Positions 23,701 through 36,700 of a stretch of 64,000 nucleotides of DNA are shown one piece after another. Source of the stretch: Seiridium cupressi. Its lineage: Eukaryota > Ascomycota > Sordariomycetes > Amphisphaeriales > Sporocadaceae. The position numbers and the translations under genes were made by a program. A model generated the notes under the pieces. It worked only from the letters and a program-made list of their open reading frames with translations. It was not told the DNA's origin and ran no database searches. Position 1 is the first letter of the stretch; each line of letters opens with the position of its first letter. The stretch spans positions 434,001-498,000 of the forward strand of contig JARVKI010000007.1 in the NCBI GenBank assembly GCA_036674765.1, given 5' to 3'.

Positions 23701-26139
23701 GGTCGCAGAATGCAATGCTTTGAGATGAGAGTTGTATGGTGCCCCTTATAACAGGTGTCTCCCCGAGGATGCCCTTTAACAGTGTTGATTTGCCGGAAGC
23801 GATCGACCCGGTGATTATGGTCAGCTTGTGTGACGGTATCCTTGAATCAAGCGATTGAAGAACTGCATCCGCATCTGAATTCCATCCAAGCTCGACATCA
23901 CGCAACAAGATGGCGGTATCGGGCGGCAGAGCTTTCTCGTTAATTTCATCGGAATCTGAGCCTACGGAAGAATCATTGGTAGTCCGCGTGTACGATGAAG
24001 ATTTTCCTGAGGTGGAGTTGAAATAAGTCCCAACGTCGAATTGTGTTTTCTGGTACAAGTAGACTTGGATGCGCGAGAAACACGCAATGGCTGCAATTAT
24101 TTCAGGAACATACGCAAAAAGAAGGTCGAGAGGTTGTGTAATGAGTGATAGTAGGGAGAGCGTAGTGAAGATACGGCTCGAGCCCAAGGCTGGGACAGCC
24201 TCTTTGTGAGACTGCGAAACAAATATGCCAAAAGTGGCGACAGGAGCCATAGTCACAGGTATAAAAGCTTAGGCTGATGTGAGAAAAGGTACACACTCCT
24301 TATTCGTGGAGCAGCCGACTCACAGGTGGTAACAACAGCAAGAAGCATCAGCCTGAAGTTGCGTGCTGAGGCAATCTCAGCTAGGCGCAACTGGTGGATC
24401 AATTCGGATACTTTCCTTGACCAGCCCAGCATCTTGACGCCTTTGATCGAACCGATCAACGATGACGTGATTGCTATATCATGCGAATTAATGGACTTCG
24501 CCACGGGTGCAGTTGTGGGGTTGACTCACCAATCCTCTTCTCCAGTGCTGACATCCACTTGACTTGGAATGTCCCAGCAAAACTTGAAAGAACGAGCGAT
24601 CCGAATGTACAAACTTATAATGATTAGTATTCATGCATTAATAGTGAATATTCTGCATTTCAATGCAATGGTTGTGGTACTTACCGATCGACAGAACTAC
24701 GGGCGCAATAAAAACTGCTCCAACTTGCTGGTAGAGAATATACATCGCGCAGGCAACTTGAACCAGCGTTGACCATGAATCATGTATCTTGGCCATGCCG
24801 AGGACAATTCTCTCAACATCCGTACTCATGAGGGTGACAGCTGAAGCATCTCCAGCAACTGAGAGGCTCATGGACATAGTCTTTCTGTAGATAGAGGTGA
24901 CGAGTATCCCTCGTAGCATGACGACGAAACGATATGAAAGATGCTGACCCCAAGCCGTAGAAAACTTGGACCGTTAATGATCGAACAACTGTTTGACAGG
25001 AACAGCCCACTTACAGCTATGCATAGGTAGACAAGGCCGTAAGCTCCGATCAAACCATACCCAGTATTTTTCTGGTCTTCGCTACCATCAAACGGCGATC
25101 CTACATAGTCCAAGATCGTGCTGATAAGGAAAGGCTGCGCAAGTTGTGATGCAACGAGGACAAGATAGGGAAAAACAGGCGCAAGCAAAGGGCCTTTCAA
25201 TGTCCAAAACACTGTTACAAGCAAGGAAGCACTTGAGCCAGTAGCTGCTGTTCGAGTCAGAAAGAGTCATGATTGTACGGCGTTGTTGTATCTCACCATT
25301 ATCTAGTTGAGGACCGATACGCTCCCAGAGGGAGTTCGAAAGGAGGTCGGCGTCAATATCCGGCAAGGTTACAACGGACAAGGCCGTCGCGTAACCCTTC
25401 CACATCATCTTGTCGAGCCACACGAAGAGAGTGCGACTGAATATGCCTCCAGTGATCTCGGTACTCCACGGTCGTGGACTTGGGAGAAGCCATTGCCGCT
25501 TACTAGATTCTTCAAGGATGAGAATCGCGATTTTGATACCCAAACATACGGTGAAGAGCGCAAATATGGAGACTTGTGTGTGGTTCAACCATAGAGTTCT
25601 GACGCGCACTGCATCAAACAAAATGGAGATGAACAGATAGGCGTCTAGTAACAAAGGCGAGCCAACAGAATTTGTGTGTTCCAAGTATGACAGTACCATG
25701 AACACAACGCATTCAACCATGCTCAGAACAGCAGCTGGAACTGACGTCCGAGTAGTAGGTGAGGCCGAGCCAGCTAATGACCATAGTGCCACAAGCGTAG
25801 CACATAATGCTAAGAGGATTCCAAAGATAGTCTGCCACGATAGTCAAGATATTGTTCTAGATCAAAGAGAGGGTGCCTGAAGCCACTCTGAGGACTTACA
25901 AGTTTTATCGTTCTACGCAGAGACCCTCCGGTGCGGCGCCTCCTGGCACTCAACACTGCAATGCGAACCAAGGCCAGAAACAAGAATACTGACGAAGGAA
26001 GAATAGACAGTATAGTTTCTTCGAAGAGAAGGGTAAAGTCGAAGGTCCGCGCACAGTGATCAACGACAGGCCCGAAAGCTGCATCAACGAGGGGCGAGCA
26101 ACTCGATCGTGCTGGCTCACTGCCCAAGCTGGAATCCAT
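20703..26139 (-). CDS. ABCC-family (MRP-type) full ABC transporter, probable peptide exporter
   Basis: Seventeen exons inferred by eye keep frame throughout and encode about 1,476 aa. From 5' to 3' they are 26139-25900, 25831-25297, 25244-25015, 24964-24685, 24613-24530, 24473-24324, 24267-23510, 23449-23287, 23220-22885, 22831-22708, 22626-22555, 22501-22451, 22393-22329, 22251-22086, 22003-21464, 21406-21035 and 20967-20703. The order is TMD0, TMD1, NBD1, TMD2, NBD2. NBD1 has Walker [10 protein letters not shown] (about residues 660-668), signature LSGGQKQR and Walker B ALFDD with Asp in place of the catalytic Glu, a typical ABCC asymmetry. NBD2 has Walker A GRSGSGKSS across an intron, a degenerate signature FSKGQQQL, Walker B VVMDEASS and an AHRLDT switch. 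TMD2 shows the family segments TNRFSQD and [11 protein letters not shown]. It is a plasma- or vacuolar-membrane pump. Being divergent from the NRPS, it is the obvious candidate for product export or self-protection (inference). Confidence 0.93.
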
Positions 26140-28048
26140 AGTGTTCTAACTGTCCCAACTGGAAGATGATGTCTGTCGTTGGTAGCACCACAGAGTGGGT
26201 AATGAAGCATTTTTCTCATGGATGAAGGTTCCACGGGCTAGCATACCAATGTCCCGGTGTTGATCCATGTCTGAACCGTTCGTACAGCACGTTGAGCAGT
26301 GCACACACGTGCGGTGTGGGAGTATCAGACACCTAAAAATAGCAAAGATCAACGTCATCGTGCGTCTGAATAAAGCACAGAGATGCTGGTAGTGGACTGA
26401 AAAGTCTCTGCGTATAATTATGAGTACATTTCGGCACTTTACTTCGTTGTCCTTCCCGGCAAGGGGGGTGCCTGGATGGACGTCAGCTATATCGAGTGCT
26501 GGTGATTGCGAAATAGCGCTTCAGTCTCGCCTTTAGGCTCCATAGCACTGTATCGGCTAGTCCTTCCAGCCCCAGAAAATCTTTCGATGGTGGGCCGCCA
26601 TGCATATGGCATGGACGTTCAGCGTTGTCAACCATTTGCTCTGGTACGTTGTGAAGGCTCTTGGATGGGCCAGTCGCAGGGGAAGATTCGTTAAAGGTCC
26701 ACCAGCTGAACTGCAGCAGGGCGAGAACCGCGTCAGCCCATAAAAGCACAGCGCTCTAACTCGGCTGGGTTAGGCGTGCTCTCTTGGGCCACTGGCCCCG
26801 AAGTACCCGAACTGGGAGACTTGGCCCAGGCGCTTATTGGCCCGCTTGAGCCTCAAGGTCAGCTCCCGCTAGTACGGCTCCATGGCTCCAGTGGGAATCA
26901 ATGTCGCGCTTTATGCTGCAGATTGCCTGCAGCGCCTCTACGACATCCTGTTACGCCGCGCACGCCAAACCACTGCAACGACGCCTCTCTGGTCCATGGA
27001 CAGCTCAATCGAGTGTATGGGCGAGTGTGAGATCTAGAATCGGTTTATCCATGACTTCCTGCTCCCTCCACCTACGCCATATACGTGCAGGAACGGCAGT
27101 ACCGCAATTAGTGGCCAGCCCAATCGAGTATATTCAGGTGCCAAACGTGCAGACAGTTCTGTGTCGCCTGAGACGAGTCGAGCCCATGGCAGTGAGCCAC
27201 CTGCGTCAACGTGCTTTTCGAGCATATAGCAAGTATCGACTCTCCAACCACGAGGTCACCGCTCCAAAGGTCCCGCGGACCCAGCAGCCGGATTTCCGCT
27301 ACTCTCACACCCCCAGAAATGCATGGGGGGTGTCTGGCCCGTCTGACGTATTTTTTTTCTTTTTTCCGTACTGGGAATATCCGGTTGTAGTAAGTATCTT
27401 TCGTGGCAAATCACGCTTCATAGGTGTAGATGAGTACGAAAAACATGCCTGGACCAGGGTCTCCGGAGTGTGATCCAACCGTTTGGTCCTCCCCAGTTCT
27501 CTGGAAACAGTTATGCACACAGATCCGTGAGGCAGGGATCAGAAGTGACGACCCCTATATACCTACGTCTTCCTTGGGACAAGATCTTCAAAGATGCTTG
27601 TTTCAGGAGCATCAATCAAGTCTTTTTTTGACTTACCAGAGGCAAATTTTACGATCCATTTTCAAATACCAACTCTGGATCCAGCGGTTTCCTTACCGAG
27701 CTCGAAGAATACTCACTCGACCACCAATTTGAGGTCATCCATACTCGTGTTGTCCCCGAAGACCATTACACGGCCTTCTTCTGCGACGAGACGAGACTGG
27801 TTTCTGTCAGAAACCTACCATTACTGACTACCCCTGGGAAAGTAAAGAAAAGACTATAGCGGCCCATTGTGCCTGTGTCAGGTCTCTACAGCGCCCTCTA
27901 CCATCTTCTGTTCACATATTCACATATCCTAACTCCCTTCTGTACACCACTGCCACCCCTACTTCAGTAATAATTCTGGGTGTTAATTTTATGATCAAAG
28001 CAACAGCTATACGTATATGTAAGTTATCCACCTTTTTGGGCCGCTAAA
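26140..28048. promoter_or_regulatory. shared divergent upstream region of transporter and NRPS
   Basis: A 1.9-kb region lies between two diverging start codons. A TATACGTATA palindrome lies at 28008-28017, about 32-41 bp before the NRPS ATG, and is TATA-box-like. An inverted CGG-N4-CCG (CGGATTTCCG, 27289-27298) is the half-site arrangement bound by many Zn2Cys6 dimers. A T-rich tract lies at about 27350-27366. Two stretches, 27430-27640 and 27632-27859, are open in different frames without a recognisable domain, and the second has no in-frame ATG. They could be 5' exons or uORFs, but I cannot assign them. Confidence 0.45.
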
Positions 28049-30720
28049 ATGTCATCGCCACAGCCCGCAGATAGAGAATCTTGTAGCCATTGTGGGACGT
28101 GGAGCCTCGATGAGCTGGACACCTCTACTCCATGCATATTTCCCATCCTCGGGGGATCCGACAAGAAGGAGCAAAGTGAAGCCTTGTCGGTGGAGTCGGT
28201 GGTTGCAAGCTACGATGACATTATTGGCTTTTGCGCCAAGCATGACATATCTGTTGCCAGCCTTCTTCAGACGACTTGGGCGATAGTTGTGGGAGGGTTT
28301 ACTGGCACGACCGATATCTTTTTCGGATCCCAAGGCCCATACACCCCTTCCGGAGCTGCATTGTTCGGGGTCAGACTAGACTTGAACCGTTCTTTGCTCG
28401 ACATGGCCCGTCATGTACACTCTTCAGAACATTGTATTGCCCTGCTCAACAAGAACCAATGGCGCCATCTCCTTAAACCGGGCCTCGATCGAACTACCAA
28501 CAGCGAGATGCGATTCAATCTCGACAATGATGGCGACTTCAAGGACAGTATCAAGCTCTTGGAGGAATCTATGGTATGCGATCACCCTTGTCATGATTAC
28601 TGATGTTTACTAACAATTAATCTAGCTCGCCGATGTGACTCTTAGTCTGAGAAATGACCAGGGCCGCTTGATACTCATCTTGACGTATCATTCCTCTCTT
28701 CTGTGCCATGAGCGAGCAATCGCAGTTGTTGAGATGTTCAAGACGGTCTTGCATGACATCGTTCGTCAGGGACACACACTTCTAAACCAAGTTGATTTCC
28801 TAAGCGGACGCGACAAGGAGAGAATATGCCACTGGAACAGCATTTCTCCCGGTCCAGGAAGGGATTGCACGGCCCACGGACTGTTCGAGAGTATGGCGGT
28901 GGATCAGCCTGAGAGTCCAGCCGTGGATTCTTGGGACGGACAATTAACATATGCCGAGCTTGATCGATTATCAACACGATTGAGCTACCGAATTCGAGAG
29001 TTAGGCATTGGTCCAGATTCAATGGTTGCGCATTGCTTCCCGAAATCTCTATGGGCTGTTGTGGCGATAATTGCAACCTGGAAGGCTGGCGGCGCGGGCG
29101 TTGCTATAAGCCCTGAGTACCCGAGAGAACGGACACAGGCCATCTTGGAGAACACAGGAACCCAGCTTGTCCTTGTGTCCGAAGACAACCTGAGTAAGGT
29201 GGAAGGCATTGCAGCGAAAGTCTTCATTGTGGACAGAGAATTTCTCGAGTCGGATGTCTTGCGCGCAGTGCCCCAACATACTCGTCCTAACCCTAGTGCC
29301 CGGAATGCTGCATACGCCATTTTCACATCGGGAAGCACAGGTCTTCCCAAGGGAATCGTCGTTGAACACGGCGCTCTCTGTTCCTCGATGACACATGCCG
29401 CTCAGTTATTTAGCATGAACAACCAGGACAGAGTCCTCCAGTTCGCATCCTATACCTTTGATGTTCATCTCTTTGATGTCTTCGCCACACTATCCTCCGG
29501 TGGCTGTATCTGCATCCCATCTGATCACGAGAGATCTAATGACTTAGCTGGCTTCATTAGCAAACATCAGGTCAACGCACTCAATCTCACACCTACCGTT
29601 GCTTCTCTGCTCAATCCAAACACTGTACCCTCCGTTACGAAATTGGTCATGATGGGAGAAGCTGTAACGAAAGGAGTTGTGGATTCTTGGTCGGGTGCTG
29701 GTGTGCGTCTTTTCAACGGCTATGGACCTTCGGAAACGTCTCCGTTGGCAAGCTGGACCGAGATCACGCCTGGGAGCGCTGCACCGAGCAACATTGGCTA
29801 TGCACTTGGAGGAGATCGGTTCTGGGTGGTTGATCCCACAAATCATCGGCGTATCATGCCAGTCGGATGTATTGGCGAACTCCTGATTGAGGGTCCCACC
29901 CTTTCGAGGGGTTACCTGAACTTGCCGGCAAAAACGCAGGAGTCTTTCGTAGAAAGCTTTTCGTGGCTTCAAAACGACCTCCAGCGTATACTTCCCACGC
30001 CGGGACGATGCTATAAGACTGGGGACCTCGTACAATACAATGCTGACGGCAGCCTCGATTATGTTGGTCGAAAGGACACTCAAGTCAAGGTACATGGCCA
30101 GCGAGTAGAACTGGGCGAGATTGAATATCATCTCAACAGCAGCAGCCCTAGGATTGCCGACTGTGTTGTTGTCTACGCGTCATCTGGTAAATGTAAGGGA
30201 AAGCTTATTGCACTCGTTGCGCCATTTACTGGAAACGCAAGTATGAGGAACTCTTCACGTATGGACCTTGTTGAGGCTACGCAACTTTCGTCCGCGAAGC
30301 TCTTGGTCAGGAGCCTCAAGACCGCGCTTTCGGACAAACTTCCAACGTACATGGTGCCACCCCTCTGGGTAGCAGTCGATGCGATTCCATTGACGGCTTC
30401 CGGAAAGACCTACAGGTCGGTGATATCTCAATGGGTACATGGGGTAGATGCAGCCACCTATCATCTCATCACCGACATGAGCCACAGTGGTGATGAAGAC
30501 GCGGCTGCACAGAGCACAGAAGAACATCAAATACAGGCGATCTGGTCTCAGGCGCTGGGCGTACCCAGGGAGCAAGTCGGGACTAACCGGTCCTTCGTGA
30601 GTTTGGGCGGTGACTCAGTCGCAGCAATCAAGGCCGTCTCCCTAGCTCGCCGAAATCATACACTTCTATTAGTCAAAGATATAATGGCAGGAAAAACCAT
30701 CCGGGAACTCGCAGGTTTTG
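28049..30720 (+). other. NRPS module 1: partial C, A1, T1 (loading module)
   Basis: The N-terminal piece aligns only with the second lobe of a C domain and lacks the HHxxxDG lobe. It is probably structural, as is common at fungal NRPS N-termini. A1 core TSGSTGLPKG lies near 29330. Its specificity code by GrsA numbering (235, 236, 239, 278, 299, 301, 322, 330, 331, 517) reads D-V-F-N-V-M-G-P-L-K. The carrier serine is codon 30615-30617. No epimerase follows. Confidence 0.85.
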
Positions 30721-33700
30721 CCACCCAATCGCCGGGGGTTGGCCATGTGGTGGCAGGTACAACACTCGAAACTCTTACACCAGCGTCCGCAGCGGCAATT
30801 GAGCAAACTCATCGCGAACAGCTTGCTCAAAACGTGCCCTATTCTAGGAATGCAGCTGTACAAGTCGAAGATGTCTATCCATGTTCTCCGGTACAGCAGG
30901 GCATCCTAATCTCTCAGGCGAGGGCCGGAGGCGCCTATGCTATTCGATATTTGGCAGAAATCACTCCACGCAACGGCGAAAATATCGTTGATATTGTTCG
31001 TCTCGAACGCGCCTGGCAGGAGGTCGTTGACCGACATGCCACTCTACGAACCATCTTCCTTGAAGGAACTACCTCAGAAAGGCCTATTGAACAAGTTGTT
31101 TTACGCAATGTGAAAGCGGATTTCTCTCATGAGGTTGTTACACCTAATGCCGAGACCGAAGAGTTGGTATGCCGAAGCAGTACGGAGGAGGTATTGACTA
31201 GATTTGGGCGCTTGCCCCATCGGTTGACTGTATTCACCGGCTCTTCTGGAAAATGCCATGTCCGACTGGAAATAAGCCATGCGGTTACCGATGGTGGATC
31301 ACTTACTATTATGATGAATGAGCTGGCACTAGCCTACGACTCCAAGCTACCATCAGGACTTGGACCTGCATACAGAACCTTCCTCAACATCATCTTTGGT
31401 CGGTCTTCAACACCTAGTCTAAATTACTGGAAAGACTATCTTAGAGATGCTGAGCCGTGCCATTTCCCAGGTCTCCTCGATGGCTGCCAGGGGTCTGAGC
31501 GACAGTTGAGGTCTACGTCCCTGGATATGCTCGCTTTGAAGACAGCACTTCCGGAATTCTGTCGAAAAAAAGAGGTCACCCTATTTCATATATTCCAAAC
31601 GGCATGGGCACTGGTTTTACGCTCATATCTGAACAAGGCAGATGTGTGCTTTGGATACATCACTTCCGGCCGCGATATCCCTTTAGACTCTATGCAATCT
31701 GCAGTCGGGGCTTTCATGAGTACACTAGTTTGCCGTGTTACCATGGATGACTTGACACCCGTATCATCAATCCTGGAAGGCATACGGAAGGGTAACAGTG
31801 AGAGCCTTGAACATCAGCACGTCTCTCTCGCGGATATGCAGCGCGGATTGAATCTTTCCGGAGGCCCACTGTTAAATACTGTGATCGGTTTCCAGACAGT
31901 TCTGAACCCCGACGATGATGATGGTCAGAGCAGGACCAAGGTTGAAGAAGTAGCAGTACATGACCCGACAGAGGTATGTGGGACTCTGATGTTCATGAGG
32001 ACTAATTTGCGTCGAATGCTGACTCAATCTATAGTATGACATTGCCGTTATAGTGGACACGGCCGGTGAGGTTCCACAGGCAAAATTAGACTATTGGACC
32101 GATAAACTCTCGCCATCTCAGGCAAAATATTTGTCTGAAAGTTTGGTCCAAGCAATCACAGCTATCGTCACACAGGGTGATTGCGACATTGGTTCTCTTG
32201 ATCTGGTCCCTCATACCCAGCATCAAAAGATGCTAGAGTGGAATATCGAAGCGACCAAAGCAGCCAGGGATTTCATCGATGCCAAATCATGCGTTCACAC
32301 TGTCTTTGAAAGTCAGGCGCTCATTCGTCCTGAAGCAACTGCTATTGTAGCTCACGACGGACAACTCACATATGGTGAACTGGACACCGTGACCACAAGA
32401 CTGGCTCATTACCTGGTTGAATCCGGTGTCAAGCCGGAAAGCCTGGTGCCATACTGCTTCTCGAAATCCTTATGGGCAGCGGTGTCTGTCCTGTCGATCT
32501 TGAAAGCGGGTGGCGTTGGGGTGCCGCTAGATCCAAATTACCCACAGGCACGGATAAATACCATACTGAAGGACACCGGTGCCGCAATCATCCTGACATC
32601 ACCAGATCATTCCGAGATATTCCAAGGCATGGATACAGCAGCAATTACAGTACATGATGATTTTGTACGAAACCTTCCCGCCAGGGAGACGCCAGCTTGT
32701 AGCGCAGTGCAGCCTGATAATGCGGCATTCGTGATATTCACCTCTGGTAGCACAGGAGTACCCAAAGGCGTTGTGCTGGAACATCGTTCTATGGCTACGA
32801 ACTGTCAAGCCTACGGGAGGGCACTACAAATCGACGAAGGCGCCCGAGTTTTGCAATTTGCGACCTACACCTTCGATGCTAGTATTTTTGACATGTGCGC
32901 CGCTTTGCTACTCGGTGGCTGTGTGTGCATCCCTTCTGAGCATGAGAGGATGAACGATTTAGCCGGCTTCATCAATCGGAACAACTGCAATTGGATTCTT
33001 GCGACTTCCACCGTCATGAGCATGATGACACCTGAGCAAGTACCGAGTCTGAAGGTCCTTGTTCTAGGTGGTGAACCTCTCTCGCGCCAGGTGCTTGATG
33101 TATGGGCACCATTCGCGGATGTTCACAATGCTTACGGACCTGCGGAAGCTGCCATCATGTCAGCATGTTCCGGTAGGATGATACGTAGCTCTCAAGCGTC
33201 GTGCATTGGTAAAGGGGTTACAGGCTCTGTGTGGCTGACCGCACCTACCGACCACAACAAGCTTGTGCCTATTGGGTGCATAGGGGAGATTACAGTTCAA
33301 GGACCAGGCGTGTCTCGCGGGTATTTGAACTCGCCGACCAAGACCTCACAAGCCTTTTTCGACTCTCCTAGGTGGCTGACAGGTATCAATGGCTCATATA
33401 CACGAGTTTACAGGACTGGTGACCTGGCTCGACTGAACTCTGATGGATCGATAGAATGTCTTGGTCGCAAGGATAGTCAAGTCAAGCTCAGGGGTCAGCG
33501 CCTAGAGCTTGGTGAGATCGAGTACCATATATCGCGACATGAGCAAGTCAAACAAGGCATCGTAGTCAAGGGTACTCGCGGTCCATGTACGGACCGCCTG
33601 GTGGGAATTGTCTCGCTAAGTAGAGTGTCCTCGAACGGAGAGAACAGCATCCAGCTGATTGCCGAAGAGCTGGAACTGCGAGCCTCAGGAGTCATCTCGG

Positions 33701-36700
33701 AGCTACGTGAGAATCTCAGTTCCGACTTGCCGTCCTACATGACACCAACTGTCTGGGTTGTGCTGAACGAACTGCCCATGACAACTTCAGGCAAGGTGTA
33801 TATCAAAGCACTCCAGCAGTGGGTTGAAGATATGAGCCAAGAGACATTTGTGAAGGTCTCACACTTATCTGCGTTCACCAAGGAATCTAATGGGCTCGTT
33901 GGCCAGCCTGGAAGTAAGATGTCTGAATACGAGCAGCGCATACAGCACATCTGGTCACGGGTGCTCAACTTGCCCGTTGAGAATATCTCCCGGTCAAGCA
34001 CATTCCTTGCGCTGGGTGGCGACTCTGTCACCGCAATGCGTGTCATGTCTCTCTGTAGGGCAGAGCAGCTCGGCATCACTGTGCAGGACGTGTTGCGAAA
34101 CCAGTCACTCGCAAGCCTCTCCAAATGTGTCAAGTCTCTGAGTACGGTGTCTCCACAGGAGACACTGCAGGAGATATATGATACTCCGGTTCTACTTACC
34201 CCAATTCAAAGCTTGTTCTTCAAAGCCCTACAGGGTGCTCCAAATCACTATAATCAGAGCTTTATGCTAGGCTTCAAGAAACGCGTGGATGAACAGAAAG
34301 TCCACAGCGCATTGGACACCGTCGTTGGACGACATCCTTTGTTGCGGGCACGTTTCAGCAGATCCGACGCGACTGGCCTGTGGACACAGCAAATACCTCA
34401 AGCTGGATCTCGCAGTATGTCGGGATTCTATGGCTTTAATCAAGTACACGTTGAGGATGAGGGCTCAGTTCAACGAGAAGCTGAAGCTGCTCAGAGTCAG
34501 TTGGATATCGAACATGGCCCCGTCTTCTCGGCTACATTGATTTGTCAAGGAGCAGAGCAATGCCTCTTTCTTGTCGCACACCATCTTGTGATTGACCTGG
34601 TATCATGGCGCGTTTTACTCCAAGACCTTGAGGAAATCCTAACCTTGTCCTCTGCAAGTACGAGTCCTGGTCTCTCTTATCTTCAGATCTCCCAGAAACG
34701 ACATGAACAATTTGGTTCCACACCAACTGCTCCTACTCGGACTTGGCCTGGGGCCGTGGATATGAGCTACTGGGGATTTTCAGACTTCGAGAATACCCAA
34801 GTAAATGCTCGTCATGTTGCTTTTACGCTCGATCAAACCGTCTCTGCACGAATTCTTGGTCCTTGCAACGATCTGTTAAAGACCGAAACCACCGAGCTAT
34901 TTCTGGCAGCACTGCTGAGCTCGTTCGCGAGCGTTTTTCATGACCGAAACATCCCGCCCGTGTTTGTGGAGGGTCACGGCCGAGATCATGAACTGTTGAG
35001 GAACTTGGATGTATCTGGCACCGTGGGATGGTTCACCACGATTTCGCCTGTCAACGTCACCATTTCAAAGGACAGTATCTCAGATATAGTCCAGGCATTG
35101 AGAACAACCAAAGACACAATGAGACGCGATCGGACGGGCGGTCAATATTACTTGGACGAGGTCATGACTCAAGGTTGCCCAGCCGATGCGACAATGGAAA
35201 TTCTCTTCAATTACGAAGGCCAGTATCAGCAACTGGAACATGAAGATGGCCTTTTCCGAATGCTGCCTCTCCCGGCTCCCGACTTTGGCGATGAGGTAAA
35301 GCGGCTCTCTGTATTTGATATTGCTGTCGTTGTAAAGGACGGCAAAATGGAATTTGACTTTACCTTCAATGTCAAGTCAAGCCATCAAGATCGCATTGCA
35401 GCTTGGGTCAGCAAAACAGAGCAGAGTCTCAGAAACATGGCAGCTCAGCTCCCAACCATGTCACGGCAATACAGCTTGGTTGATTTCCCACTTCTTGGAC
35501 TTGATTACAGAAGCCTTGACAATTTTACGAGGGATTTAGAGACACACCTTGCACCATTAGGTCCTCAGAACTGCCCTGTCGTCATCGAAGAGGCATATCC
35601 TTGCACTGGAACCCAGGAAGGCCTTCTACTCGCCCAAGGCAAGCATGCAAGCAACTACGCCGTGCATGAGATAGCAGAGGTCATCTCTTCCAATGACCAG
35701 CCTCTTGATATTCCTAGGCTCCGCGACGCGTGGCTGAAGGTCGTTGAGCGTCACCCAATTCTGAGGACTGTTTTCGTAGAGCATCCCACGAACACTGGCT
35801 ATCATGCCCAAGTCGTGCTCGAGAGAACGGCACCCGGAGTGGACTTGTTGACGTCTCAGTCGGTCGAGGTGGCCACAGAATCTTGGAAGAAGGCTCCAAA
35901 CAGTAGCTATGTCGCTGTCCGACCACCGCATCACTTGAGCATCTGCGGTACAACCGATGGGCGTGTACTCTTTAGATTCGAGTTCAGCCACAGTATTCTT
36001 GACGCCCAATCTACTCAGATAATTCTGAGAGATCTCGCACTGGCGTATGGAGGCAGCTTAGACGAAGATTCCAGTATTCCACGATTCAGCCAAATACTGC
36101 AACACATTGATGAGCGGAATGAGTCTGAAGACCTCGAGTTCTGGAAAGCGCAGCTGACTGGCGCAGAACCTTGCTGTATCCGTGACCTATCTGAAGACTC
36201 TCAAGAGGGCAAAGTGGAGATCCGGCCACTAGATCTAGGCATTTCGGCTGAAGTGATCCAATCTTTCTGTAAGGTTCATCGGGTGACTCCTTTTGCAATC
36301 CTGCAAACAGCATGGGCGGTTGTCTTACGATCATACACCTTCATGGATCAGGTGTCCTTCGGCTATCTGGCATCCGGTCGCGATGCCCCAGTGAACGGAA
36401 TTGAGGAAGTGGCTGGAGCCCTTGTCAACATGCTCGTATCGCATGCAAAGCTCTCACAAGAGGCCTCTGCTTTGGAAGTTATCGAATCAGTGCAACAGAG
36501 GCTTACGGAGAGTCTTGCACATCAGTATTGTCCCTTGAGCGAGATTCAGCACACCCTTGAGCTTGGTGGTCAACCGCTCTTCAACACAGTTCTAGACTTT
36601 CAACGTCCAGGCGAGGACAATGAATCAGCCAATGCAATCTCAATCCATCCCTTGGACTTCCACGATCCGACCGAGTTCAGTCTTACGGTGCATTTTGAGT

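Noticed and set aside
26901..27473. 190-residue plus-strand frame in the divergent promoter
   Set aside because: Low-quality composition including a poly-Phe run from a T tract, with no motif. It is likely spurious.
27430..27732. Alternative upstream start for the NRPS
   Set aside because: The encoded residues do not resemble a condensation-domain N-lobe and do not join in frame to 28049 without invented junctions.
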